Shown here piece after piece: positions 8,594 to 17,231 of a stretch of 64,000 nt of DNA. Every line of letters begins with the position of its first letter. Positions within the stretch are counted from its first letter, which is position 1. This DNA comes from JAQIBY01 sp034658655 (lineage in GTDB: Bacteria; Bacteroidota; Bacteroidia; Bacteroidales; ML635J-15). Both the position numbers and the translations under genes were made by a program. The DNA is taken from NCBI GenBank assembly GCA_034658655.1, contig JAYEFQ010000079.1:1-64000 (forward strand). Reading direction: 5' to 3'. The notes below the pieces were generated by a model. It saw only the letters and a list, made by a program, of their open reading frames with translations. It searched no databases and had not been told where the DNA came from.

Positions 8594-9640
8594 ATGAAGT
8601 TTACAGCTAAGCAAATTGCAAAGTTTCTCAATGGCGAAATTGAGGGAGATGCAAAAGTTAAAGTTAATGATGTTGCAAAAATTGAAGAAGGGAAACCCGG
8701 TACTTTATCGTTTCTCGCAAATCCCAAATATACTACCTACATTTATGAAACAAGGAGTAGTATTGTTTTAGTAAACAAAGATTTCAAAGCTGAAAATCCA
8801 GTAAGTGCAACACTTATACGTGTTAATAATGCATATGAAGCCTTTGCAAAACTATTGAACATCGTTAACAAATCGATGCTTGACAAAAAAGGGATTGATG
8901 CATCTGCACATATTTGCAAATCTGCAAAAATTGGGAATAATGCGTATATCGGGGCTTTCGTTTTTATCGGAGAAAATGTAAAAATTGGAAACGATGTGAA
9001 AATTTATCCCCACACTTATATCGGAGACAATGTTACAATTGGAGAGAATGTAAACATTTATGCCGGAGTTAAAATATATCATGCCTGCAATATTGGAAAT
9101 GAATGCATTATTCATGCCGGAACAGTAATTGGCTCAGATGGATTTGGCTTTGCACCAGATGAACAAGGAAATTACAACAAAATTCAACAAGTGGGCAATG
9201 TAATTATTGAAAAACGAGTTGAAATTGGCGCAAATACATGTATTGACAGGGCAACTATGGGTTCAACTGTCATTAAAGAAGGCGTAAAACTCGACAATTT
9301 AATTCAAATTGGTCATAATGTAATTGTTGGGAAAAACACAGTAGCTGCAGCACAAACCGGAATTAGCGGATCAACACAAATCGGAGAACGATGTATGTTT
9401 GGAGGTCAAGTTGGCTTAGCCGGACACATAAAAGTTGGAGACAATGTTCTTTTTGGTGCGCAAGCCGGTGTGCCGAACGATGTGAAATCCGGGGAAAAAT
9501 TACTTGGAAGCCCTGCCATTCCAGTTATGGATTTTAAACGCAGTTATATTATTCAAAAACGGTTGCCGGAAATGCGTGAAGAAATATTAGCCCTTAGAAA
9601 AGAAATTGAAGCGCTAAAAATCCTATTAAACAACAAATAA
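8594..9640 (+). CDS. lpxD: UDP-3-O-(3-hydroxyacyl)glucosamine N-acyltransferase LpxD
   Basis: 348 residues, the usual length. The N-terminal uridine-binding domain (about 1-100: FTAKQIAKFLNGEIEGD, then LSFLANPKY) is followed by a left-handed beta helix of hexapeptide repeats (IGxxxxI, about 105-300) and a C-terminal helix (about 320-348). The active-site His lies in IQIGHNVIVG. LpxD adds the second 3-hydroxyacyl chain to the glucosamine of the lipid A precursor at the inner face of the cytoplasmic membrane, taking it from acyl-ACP. It follows the HD gene by 5 bases and precedes lpxC-fabZ by about 115 bases. Confidence 0.96.
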   Translation: MKFTAKQIAKFLNGEIEGDAKVKVNDVAKIEEGKPGTLSFLANPKYTTYIYETRSSIVLVNKDFKAENPVSATLIRVNNAYEAFAKLLNIVNKSMLDKKGIDASAHICKSAKIGNNAYIGAFVFIGENVKIGNDVKIYPHTYIGDNVTIGENVNIYAGVKIYHACNIGNECIIHAGTVIGSDGFGFAPDEQGNYNKIQQVGNVIIEKRVEIGANTCIDRATMGSTVIKEGVKLDNLIQIGHNVIVGKNTVAAAQTGISGSTQIGERCMFGGQVGLAGHIKVGDNVLFGAQAGVPNDVKSGEKLLGSPAIPVMDFKRSYIIQKRLPEMREEILALRKEIEALKILLNNK

Positions 9641-9717
9641 TTATTTCCACAAAAAAAATAATCACCTCACTACCTACGCTTTAAGTAATTTGTTTTTTTT
9701 TAATTGATTGATAATGT

Positions 9718-9725
9718 TATTTTTG
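9718..9725 (+). promoter_or_regulatory. Promoter -7 element (TATTTTTG)
   Basis: Exact TAnnTTTG match, 31 bases before the ATG of lpxC-fabZ, in the 116-base gap after lpxD. It suggests that lpxC-fabZ has its own promoter besides read-through. The nearest TTTG upstream sits 25 bases away, longer than the usual 19-21. Confidence 0.45.
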
Positions 9726-9756
9726 CCAGCAAATTATCCTTTTTTACTCGAAAATC

Positions 9757-11151
9757 ATGAGCGAAAAACAAAAAACGATTGCAAAATCAGTGAGCCTATC
9801 AGGCATTGGTTTGCACACAGGAGAAAAAGTAACATTATGCATTAAGCCCGCACCGACTAATCATTGGTTCAAATTCTGTCGTATTGACTTAGAAAACAAG
9901 CCAATTATTAATGCGATTGCCGATAATGTCGTTGACACATCACGCGGAACAACCATCGCCAAAGGAGATGCAAGCGTCAGCACCGTAGAACATTTACTAG
10001 CTGCCGTTTATGGTTTAGGGCTTGATAATTTACTTTTTGAATTAGACGGACCCGAAGTTCCTATTCTTGACGGGAGCTCAAAGCAATGGGTTGATACCGT
10101 TTTAAAAGCAGGAATTATTGAGCAGGATGCAAATCGCTTTGAATTTGAATTCAAAGAGAAACATGAATTGAATATCGAAGATAAAAACATTCAAATCACA
10201 CTTTATCCTGAAGAAAAATTCACAATTAATGTGCTGGTTGATTATAAATCTACACAACTAGTTAATCAGTTTGCTAGTTTAAACAGCTTGGATGAATTCC
10301 CAGAGCATTTTGCACCATGCAGAACCTTTGCTTTTCTGAGTGAACTTGAACCGCTTTTTAAAGCCGGTCTCATTAAAGGCGGCGACTTAAACAATGCTAT
10401 TGTCATGGTTGACAAAGCCTATACAAAAGAAGAATTTGACCGTATCAAGGTACTGTTTGACAAACCAGATATTGAAATTAAAACACAAGGTGTCCTCAAC
10501 CATATCGATTTAAAATTTAATAACGAACCGGCAAGACATAAACTCATTGATATGATTGGCGATTTAGCACTAGTCGGATATCGTATTAAAGGAAATATTA
10601 TTGGCAAACGTCCCGGACATTACGCAAATACAGAATTTGCAAAAATATTGCGAAAACACATTGTCAAAGAGCTAAAAAAGCCCGATGTTCCTGATTATAA
10701 CCCCGATATAGCACCCCTTTTCGATACCAATGAAATTAAAAAACGTTTGCCCCATCGCTCACCATTTCTCTTTGTAGATAAGGTATTAAGCCTAACCAAC
10801 AAAGAAGTTGTGGGCATAAAAAATGTAACGCTTGACGAACCGTTTTTTGTCGGACATTTCCCCGACGAACCTGTTATGCCTGGGGTACTACAAGTAGAAG
10901 CCATGGCTCAGGTTGGAGGAATCTTAGTATTAGAAACCGTTGATGAACCAGAAAAATATCTGACTTTCTTTTTAAAAATTGATAAAGTTAAATTTAGAAA
11001 ACAAGTTGTTCCAGGTGATACTTTAATCATGAAATTAACATTATTAGAACCTATCCGTCGAGGAATCGCTATAATGAAAGGGGAATCTTTTGTCGGAGGA
11101 AAACTTGTATGCGAAGCCGAATTAACAGCCCAAATTATTAAATCGAAATAA
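9757..11151 (+). CDS. lpxC-fabZ: Bifunctional LpxC deacetylase / FabZ dehydratase
   Basis: 464 residues: LpxC (about 1-305) fused to FabZ (about 325-464), an arrangement characteristic of Bacteroidota and some relatives. LpxC zinc ligands His79 (STVEHLLAA), His261 and Asp265 (HKLID) are present, with His288 (PGHYAN) as the general base region. FabZ shows LPHRSPFLFVD and the catalytic GHFPDEPVMPG (His367) with Glu381 in VEAMAQ. LpxC removes the acetyl group from UDP-3-O-acyl-GlcNAc, the committed step of lipid A synthesis. FabZ dehydrates 3-hydroxyacyl-ACP, the same pool that LpxA and LpxD use. It ends 1 base before lpxA. Confidence 0.96.
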   Translation: MSEKQKTIAKSVSLSGIGLHTGEKVTLCIKPAPTNHWFKFCRIDLENKPIINAIADNVVDTSRGTTIAKGDASVSTVEHLLAAVYGLGLDNLLFELDGPEVPILDGSSKQWVDTVLKAGIIEQDANRFEFEFKEKHELNIEDKNIQITLYPEEKFTINVLVDYKSTQLVNQFASLNSLDEFPEHFAPCRTFAFLSELEPLFKAGLIKGGDLNNAIVMVDKAYTKEEFDRIKVLFDKPDIEIKTQGVLNHIDLKFNNEPARHKLIDMIGDLALVGYRIKGNIIGKRPGHYANTEFAKILRKHIVKELKKPDVPDYNPDIAPLFDTNEIKKRLPHRSPFLFVDKVLSLTNKEVVGIKNVTLDEPFFVGHFPDEPVMPGVLQVEAMAQVGGILVLETVDEPEKYLTFFLKIDKVKFRKQVVPGDTLIMKLTLLEPIRRGIAIMKGESFVGGKLVCEAELTAQIIKSK

Positions 11152-11152
11152 G

Positions 11153-11932
11153 ATGAATCAACCCTTATCATACGTACATCCCGACGCAAAAATTGCAGCA
11201 AATGTCGTAATCGAACCATTTGTAACCATCAGCAAAAATGTTGAAATCGAAGAAGGTTGCTGGATCGGTTCCAATGTTAGCATTATGGAAAATGTGAAAA
11301 TTGGAAAAAACTGCAAAATATTTCCAGGAGCTGTTATTGGTGCAATTCCTCAAGACTTAAAATTTCAAGGGGAAAACACCTTCGTTGAAATTGGTGATAA
11401 TAATACTATTCGAGAGTTTGTTACCATTAACAGAGGAACCGCTGCTCGAAACCTTACAAGTGTAGGCAATAATTGTTTGCTAATGGCATATACACACATT
11501 GCCCATGACTGCAAGCTCGGTAATAATATCATTATCGCGAATGCAGTACAACTTGCTGGAGAAGTTCAAATTGACGATTTTGCAATCATTGGTGGAACAT
11601 CTGCTGTGCATCAATTTGTGCATGTCGGATCACATTGTATTATTCAAGGCGGCTCAAAAATTGGAAAAGACACTCCTCCCTTTACAAAGTCAGGAAGAGA
11701 ACCTCTAACTTATAGCGGTGTTAATTCAATCGGCTTGCGAAGACGCAATTTTGATAATGATAAAATTAATGAAATTCAGGAAATATACCGAAAACTATAT
11801 CATAACGGAATGAACCGTTCTCAAGCAATTGACTATATTGAAGCCGAAATGCCAGCAACAAAAGAACGCGATGAAATCATCCTATTTGTAAGAAATTCAA
11901 AACGAGGAATTATACGCGGATATCTGGATTAA
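11153..11932 (+). CDS. lpxA: UDP-N-acetylglucosamine acyltransferase LpxA
   Basis: 259 residues, standard length. Hexapeptide beta-helix repeats fill residues about 5-190 (IAANVVIEPF, IEEGCWIGSN, IGKNCKIFPG), with the family marker GAIPQDLKF and the catalytic His in MAYTHIAHDC. The C-terminal helical part carries GLRRR. LpxA moves a 3-hydroxyacyl chain from ACP to UDP-GlcNAc, the first step of lipid A synthesis. The single-base gap after lpxC-fabZ indicates coupled translation. No signal peptide; acts in the cytoplasm as a trimer. Confidence 0.96.
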   Translation: MNQPLSYVHPDAKIAANVVIEPFVTISKNVEIEEGCWIGSNVSIMENVKIGKNCKIFPGAVIGAIPQDLKFQGENTFVEIGDNNTIREFVTINRGTAARNLTSVGNNCLLMAYTHIAHDCKLGNNIIIANAVQLAGEVQIDDFAIIGGTSAVHQFVHVGSHCIIQGGSKIGKDTPPFTKSGREPLTYSGVNSIGLRRRNFDNDKINEIQEIYRKLYHNGMNRSQAIDYIEAEMPATKERDEIILFVRNSKRGIIRGYLD

Positions 11933-11985
11933 TAATTATTTCTGAAATATTTTCATTAAATTGCAGATGTTTTAACCTAAAGACG

Positions 11986-12783
11986 ATGCAATACAGCGGA
12001 AATATTCTAAAAATGGACACAAATTTTGCAAAACCTGTGCAATACTACTTGCGCATCGGGCAAGAAAAAATCCATATGAACGAGCTGATCGGCAGAAAAA
12101 TCCATTTAAAATTTCTTAACGAAATTAATTGCATTGCTTGCGGTGCAAAAACAAATAAATCTTTCCATCAAGGATATTGTTATAGTTGTTTTACGAGCCT
12201 GCCACAAACAGATGTCGGCATTTTGCATCCTGAAAAGGACCGCTCACATGAAGGGATTTCCCGCGATATGGAATGGGCAAAACGAAATAGCTTGGTTGAA
12301 CATTATGTATATCTGGCAATTACCAGCAATTTAAAAGTTGGAGTAACCAGAGCAAAACAAGTTCCTACTCGCTGGATTGACCAAGGAGCATCTAAAGCAA
12401 TCCGCTTTGCGAAAACACCATATCGGAAACTTGCCGGAGACATTGAAGTTGCTTTAAAAAATCATGTTTCGGATAAAACCCAATGGAAACAAATGCTTTT
12501 ATCAGCACCATCTGAAATAGATTTAAAATCGGAAAAATCAAGGCTTACTGCACTACTTCCTAAAGAACTATCTCAATACCTCAGCATAGATAATCGCATT
12601 ACCGAAATCATGTATCCGGGGAGTTATGATTTCTCTAAAATCTATCAACAACATTTTGACGATTCTCAAGAAATTTCCGGAGATTTAATTGCAATTCGCG
12701 GGCAATATCTTATTTTCAAACAAGGATTTGCCACCAATATTCGTCGCCATAACGGATATAAAATTGAAATGAATATCAGCTAG
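11986..12783 (+). CDS. DUF2797 domain-containing protein
   Basis: 265 residues. MQYSGNILKM at the start, a four-Cys cluster (Cys49, Cys52, Cys65, Cys68; CIACGAK then YCYSCF) that could bind zinc, and the central motif GVTRAKQVPTRWIDQGAS match the DUF2797 family (PF10977). That central stretch recalls GIY-YIG-like core geometry, but I cannot show a nuclease active site. Function unknown. It lies 53 bases after lpxA and 2 bases before recX, so it is probably read with recX; a nucleic-acid role would fit the neighbour but is only inference. Confidence 0.8.
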   Translation: MQYSGNILKMDTNFAKPVQYYLRIGQEKIHMNELIGRKIHLKFLNEINCIACGAKTNKSFHQGYCYSCFTSLPQTDVGILHPEKDRSHEGISRDMEWAKRNSLVEHYVYLAITSNLKVGVTRAKQVPTRWIDQGASKAIRFAKTPYRKLAGDIEVALKNHVSDKTQWKQMLLSAPSEIDLKSEKSRLTALLPKELSQYLSIDNRITEIMYPGSYDFSKIYQQHFDDSQEISGDLIAIRGQYLIFKQGFATNIRRHNGYKIEMNIS

Positions 12784-12785
12784 TT

Positions 12786-13247
12786 GTGGAAGTATCACAA
12801 CTTAAAACCATGCTCGAAAAAGCCAGACGTTACTGTCTGCGAGGAGAAAAATGTCGAAATGATTTGCAAAAGAAACTATTTCAATGGCAAATCCCCTCCC
12901 ACTTGCACGAAACTATCACTGACACAATGATTGACGAGCGTTTTATTGATGAGTCCCGCTTTGCCAAAAGTTTTGTCAACGATAAATGCTACTTATCAAA
13001 ATGGGGGAAAATAAAAATCCGTTATGCACTATCCGGAAAGCAAATTTCAGAAAATCTCATCAATGAAGCCCTAAACGAAATCGACATGAATAAATACCGT
13101 AATATTTTACGGGAACTTGCTAAAAACAAACAAAAACAACTTGCAAAAAAAGAATCTGACCCTTGGATTGCTAAACAAAAGCGATTTGCCTTTTTGGCAC
13201 AACGAGGTTTTGAAACAGAGGAGATTAATAAAATCTTTTCCGATTAA
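12786..13247 (+). CDS. recX: Regulatory protein RecX
   Basis: 153 residues from a GTG start 2 bases after the DUF2797 stop. The three-helix repeats of RecX are visible: RRYCLRGEKCRNDLQKKL, then DTMIDERFIDESRFAKSFVNDK with the family motif RFAKSFV, then KWGKIKIRYALSGKQIS. RecX binds RecA filaments and limits recombinase activity. Length is typical. In many bacteria recX sits next to recA; here recA is not in the window, and the partner is DUF2797 instead. Confidence 0.85.
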   Translation: MEVSQLKTMLEKARRYCLRGEKCRNDLQKKLFQWQIPSHLHETITDTMIDERFIDESRFAKSFVNDKCYLSKWGKIKIRYALSGKQISENLINEALNEIDMNKYRNILRELAKNKQKQLAKKESDPWIAKQKRFAFLAQRGFETEEINKIFSD

Positions 13248-13298
13248 TTTATACACCATCTAAATTATCTGTCAACACAGGAATTCCGTTTTAGGCAC

Positions 13299-13328
13299 TT
13301 GCTCAAATCGGCTTAAATCGTATCTTTG
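13299..13328 (+). promoter_or_regulatory. Promoter, TTG-N19-TATCTTTG
   Basis: A full Bacteroidota-type promoter: TTG at 13299-13301, 19-base spacer, exact TAnnTTTG at 13321-13328. It lies 47 bases before the ATG of the APC permease gene. Confidence 0.7.
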
Positions 13329-13375
13329 AGTTTCATTTTTTTTTAGTACGATGCGGATAGTTTAATTTGTGTAGA

Positions 13376-14704
13376 ATGAACAAACAAAACTTATACAAAA
13401 TTGGATTGTCAACGGCAATTGCTGTAGTTATAGCAAATATGGTGGGAACAGGAGTTTTCACAAGCCTAGGGTATCAGGTAATAGACCTAAAACACGGCTT
13501 TACAATTATCATGCTATGGGCAATTGGAGGAATGCTTGCACTATTTGGCAGTTTTGCATACGGTGAGTTAGGCGCAAGTTTACCCCGTAATGGAGGAGAA
13601 TACAATTTCCTTTCTCGAATTTACCATCCATTTTTAGGATTTCTTGCTGGATGGGTATCCATCATGATTGGATTTGCCGCCCCAATTGCAGCGGCATCAC
13701 TGGCAATGGGGGATTACTCAATTGGGATGCTAGGCGGTGATGACCCAAATCAAATCAAAGAAAAAATAATTGCTGTCGGAATTTCCATAATAATTTCTGC
13801 AATTCACCTGCAAAATTTAAGAGCAATTTCTCGCTTTCAGAAATTTTTCACCGTCTTTAAAATTATTTTAATTATTGTACTTATCATTCTGGGATTCTCT
13901 TTAACAGACGGGTCTCAAATCAGCTTTGCACCTACCAAACAAAGCATTAACGACATGTTTACCATGGCATTTGCAGGCAGCTTGGTGTGGGTAATGTTGG
14001 CATATTCGGGATGGAATGCCGCAGCCTACATTGTGGATGACATGAAAAATCCGGGGAAAAACCTTCCGAAATCATTATTTATTGGAACTGCATTGGTTGC
14101 AGTGCTATATGTTTTACTCAACATGATGTTTCTTTATGTTGCGCCTATTAGCGATTTGATTTCACAAAAAGATGTCGGTAATGTCGCCGCACAAAATGTA
14201 TTCGGACATACCGGAGTAGCCATCGTTTCCGGATTAATTGCCTTTGCACTTATTTCTGCAATCAGCTCTATGATTTGGGCAGGTCCTCGCGTTAGTGCCG
14301 CAATTGGTGAAGACATGCGCCTTTTTAAATTCCTCAATACGAGAAACAGAAATAAAGTGCCATCTCAGGCAATTTTATTTCAACTCGGACTAATCATACC
14401 AATGATTCTGTTTGTTTCATTTAGCGATTTAATTGAATTTACTTCTGTTTTATTAAGTATTTTCTCATTTTTGACGGTACTCGGCGTTTTTGTGTTACGC
14501 GTTCGCGAACCAAAACTCAAACGACCATACAAAGCGTGGGGATATCCCATTACTCCAGCAATTTATCTTATTCTCACCGGGTGGATGATTATCTTTTTCC
14601 TGAAAATGAAACCGAACATTCTTTTTGCTATTCTCCTAACTCTTATTGCCGGTGGAATTACGTATTACATCAGCATTTTATTAAACAAACGATTGAATAA
14701 ATAA
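13376..14704 (+). CDS. APC family amino acid permease
   Basis: 442 residues from the ATG at 13376; a TTG three codons upstream is less likely. About 12 hydrophobic spans are visible. The N-terminal helix carries the APC substrate-binding break (ANMVGTGVFTSLG, about 20-32), and AYGELGASLPRNGGEYNFL (about 60-80) is the family motif of the second and third helices. The protein should import or exchange amino acids across the inner membrane. Specificity cannot be read from sequence. It has its own promoter, and the broken lipoprotein gene starts 6 bases after its stop. Confidence 0.88.
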   Translation: MNKQNLYKIGLSTAIAVVIANMVGTGVFTSLGYQVIDLKHGFTIIMLWAIGGMLALFGSFAYGELGASLPRNGGEYNFLSRIYHPFLGFLAGWVSIMIGFAAPIAAASLAMGDYSIGMLGGDDPNQIKEKIIAVGISIIISAIHLQNLRAISRFQKFFTVFKIILIIVLIILGFSLTDGSQISFAPTKQSINDMFTMAFAGSLVWVMLAYSGWNAAAYIVDDMKNPGKNLPKSLFIGTALVAVLYVLLNMMFLYVAPISDLISQKDVGNVAAQNVFGHTGVAIVSGLIAFALISAISSMIWAGPRVSAAIGEDMRLFKFLNTRNRNKVPSQAILFQLGLIIPMILFVSFSDLIEFTSVLLSIFSFLTVLGVFVLRVREPKLKRPYKAWGYPITPAIYLILTGWMIIFFLKMKPNILFAILLTLIAGGITYYISILLNKRLNK

Positions 14705-14710
14705 AAACTC

Positions 14711-15904
14711 ATGAAGCATTTATGGATTTCACTTATTGCCATTGTACTTTCTGTGTCATGCACCTCTCAAGACAAAGCAGACAGTATTCCTGTTAAAGAA
14801 ACAACAGAAAGTGTAGATACACTGACAATCACTGCATCAAACAAACACGACAAAACAGCTCATCACCTTAGTGGGACAGCCTTTTATTACGACGATGATT
14901 CTACTAGTATTTCCGAAACAGAATGGAACAATTACGCCATAACAATTAATAACAATTGGGATATGATTGAAGAAAAAAGACTTCAACCCATGCAAAAGTA
15001 GGAATCTGATTATTTTAGAAATAAAATTAATGATAGTCTTGGGCTTTTGTACGCCTTTTCAGGACCAGATTTTCTGCATGCTTACACTTTATTTCCCAAT
15101 GCTAAAGATTATATTTTTCTGGCAAATGAAAAAATCGGACAAATGCCGGATTTTGATATCATAACAGAGACTGAACAGCTTAGATATCTTCATAATATTG
15201 ATCATTTTTTGCGTGATATTTATAAGCGCTCATACTTTATTACAAAGAACATGTTAACAGATATAAGAGGAGAAAAAATAGAAGGTATTTTGCCGATATT
15301 TTATGTATTTTTATCCCGAACCGATCATGAGATTTTAAATGTAGAGGCAATAGAAATAGAAGATGACGGCAGCTTATCTGTAATTCCGGACACTATCGAC
15401 ATTCCTAACACGACCTTTCGTGGGGTAAGGTTTTCGTTTCGCAAAAATGGAGAAACACAAGAAAAAACGCTCACTTATTTTTATTGTGATATTTCTGATG
15501 ACGGATTTGTAAAAAACCCTGAAATGAAACCCTATTTAGAAAGCTTGGATATGATGAATGGATTTATAAAATCTGCATCTTACCTATTGCATTACCGTAC
15601 ATTTAGTACCATTCGAAATATATTACTTGATAAAACGCAAGCCCTATTTCAAGACGATACGGGTATCCCGTTCAAATATTTTAACACAACAAGCAACAAT
15701 TTTATCCTTTTCGGAAAATATGTGAAACCCATAGCCGACTTTAGTGAAAACTTAACTCAGCAAGATTTAAAACAAACATACAGCAGTGATGATTACGAAC
15801 ATCAAGATTTGCCTTTTTCTTTAGGATATCATTGGTACACAAACAATCAAAACTATATGCTAATTCTTAAAAACCAAGGACAAACAATTACTCCAAGTGA
15901 TTGA
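14711..15904 (+). pseudogene. Lipoprotein gene interrupted by an in-frame amber codon
   Basis: The frame opens with ATG and a lipoprotein signal (LSVSC, Cys17), runs 96 codons to TAG at 14999-15001, then continues open in the same frame for 300 more codons to TGA at 15902-15904. The codons straight after the TAG read ESDYFRNKINDSLGLLYAFSGPDFLHA. The amber codon thus splits what looks like one protein of about 397 residues, without a frameshift. TAG is used as an ordinary stop in this window (DUF2797, ferredoxin), so programmed read-through is unlikely. The second part has GPDFLHAYTLFPNAKDYIF and an alternating helical/beta pattern that I cannot assign to a named family. Either a recent pseudogene or a base-call error. 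Confidence 0.7.
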
Positions 15905-16019
15905 GACGCACCATTTTCACTCGCGTTTTATGGAGTAATACCGATTGTGATTAATAAATGGCATAACAATGAGACAAAAATCTATCATCGGGAAAATTTT
16001 CATGAACTATTAATTTCTC

Positions 16020-16027
16020 TATCTTTG
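16020..16027 (+). promoter_or_regulatory. Promoter -7 element (TATCTTTG)
   Basis: Exact TAnnTTTG match, 26 bases before the ATG of the acyltransferase gene. No TTG at the expected distance upstream. Confidence 0.5.
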
Positions 16028-16053
16028 TAAGCATAATTGCAGCATACAAAATT

Positions 16054-17202
16054 ATGGCTACTCCACAAGATACATCAAATCGGTTTTATTTTCCATATCT
16101 GGATGTCGTTCGATTTATTGCAGCATTTATGATTATTATTTACCACGGCTATGAAGCTTGGAGAGGTTGGTTTGGAGAAATTGGAGTATTATCTAACGGA
16201 ACCTATACGACACTTTCTCCGGGAGGAAAACTAGTTCATCAGATGCTCAAAAACTTTGAAATCGGCGTTGATGTTTTCTTCCTTTTAAGTGGTTTTTTAA
16301 TTACTTATATCCTAATAAAAGAAAAAGAACGTTTCGGAAAAATTAACATATTTAATTTTATCGTTCGACGAACACTACGTATATGGCCCTTGTATTTCTT
16401 ATTAATTGCAATTGCTCCATTTATTGTTTCATGGGTAAATGCCGATAGCCCAAATTATCTTGCAAACATTTTATTTGTCAATAATTTCCATGCAATAAAT
16501 ACCACAAAATGGACATACCCATTTGCACATTTCTGGTCAATTTGTATAGAGGAACATTTTTATCTTGTTTGGCCTTTTATCATTGCATTTATTCCAACAA
16601 AACATTTGATGAAGGTATTTATCAGCTTAATAATAATTAGCATTGCTTTCAGAATGTACACGGTTATGGCAATGGACAGACCTTGGTTTTCATTGTATTT
16701 GCATACTATATCAAGAATGGATGTACTCATAATAGGTGCAATCGGGGCATATTATTATGCAAAGAAACCATTCGAAATAAATTTGAGTCGATATTACCGT
16801 ATTTTATTATGGGTAGTTTTAATTGGGGTGTTCTGTTTTGAACCAGTTGTGAATTGGAACTCAGTTTTTCTAGCAGGCTTTAAAAAATTCTTTTATATTG
16901 CTATAATAAGCATGTTATTACTAGATTACAATTTCAATGCAAAATTCAGGCATATACTAAAACCAAATAGCATTTTCCACTATTTTGGAAAAATCTCTTA
17001 CGGAATTTACATGTACGGAAACATCTTATTACTCATTATCATGAAAAAAATTATGATGAAATGGGAAATCGACAATTTGTATATATACATGATTCTCGTA
17101 ACCGGATTAACACTTATTATTCCGGCAATTAGTTATGAACTTATTGAACGACCAATACTCAAACTTAAACGGAAGTTTGCAAGGATTAAAACCCACCGGT
17201 AA
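16054..17202 (+). CDS. Acyltransferase 3 family membrane protein (OafA-like)
   Basis: 382 residues with about ten transmembrane helices. Family motifs: LDVVRFIAAFMIIIYHG at the N-terminus (helix 1 with the catalytic-type His), then GVDVFFLLSGFLITYIL followed by FIVRRTLRIWPLYFLL, and FWSICIEEHFYLVWPF. Members add acetyl or other short acyl groups to sugars of lipopolysaccharide, capsule or peptidoglycan at the inner membrane. The donor and acceptor are not shown by the sequence. It stands alone with its own promoter and ends 29 bases before the end of the convergent endonuclease gene. Confidence 0.88.
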   Translation: MATPQDTSNRFYFPYLDVVRFIAAFMIIIYHGYEAWRGWFGEIGVLSNGTYTTLSPGGKLVHQMLKNFEIGVDVFFLLSGFLITYILIKEKERFGKINIFNFIVRRTLRIWPLYFLLIAIAPFIVSWVNADSPNYLANILFVNNFHAINTTKWTYPFAHFWSICIEEHFYLVWPFIIAFIPTKHLMKVFISLIIISIAFRMYTVMAMDRPWFSLYLHTISRMDVLIIGAIGAYYYAKKPFEINLSRYYRILLWVVLIGVFCFEPVVNWNSVFLAGFKKFFYIAIISMLLLDYNFNAKFRHILKPNSIFHYFGKISYGIYMYGNILLLIIMKKIMMKWEIDNLYIYMILVTGLTLIIPAISYELIERPILKLKRKFARIKTHR

Positions 17203-17231
17203 GCAGCTATTGCTTATAAAAAAATAAATTT

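Noticed and set aside
17196..17225. Hairpin TAAGCA-GCTA-TGCTTA between the acyltransferase and endonuclease genes
   Set aside because: Only 6 base pairs and no T-run on either strand, so not called as a terminator.
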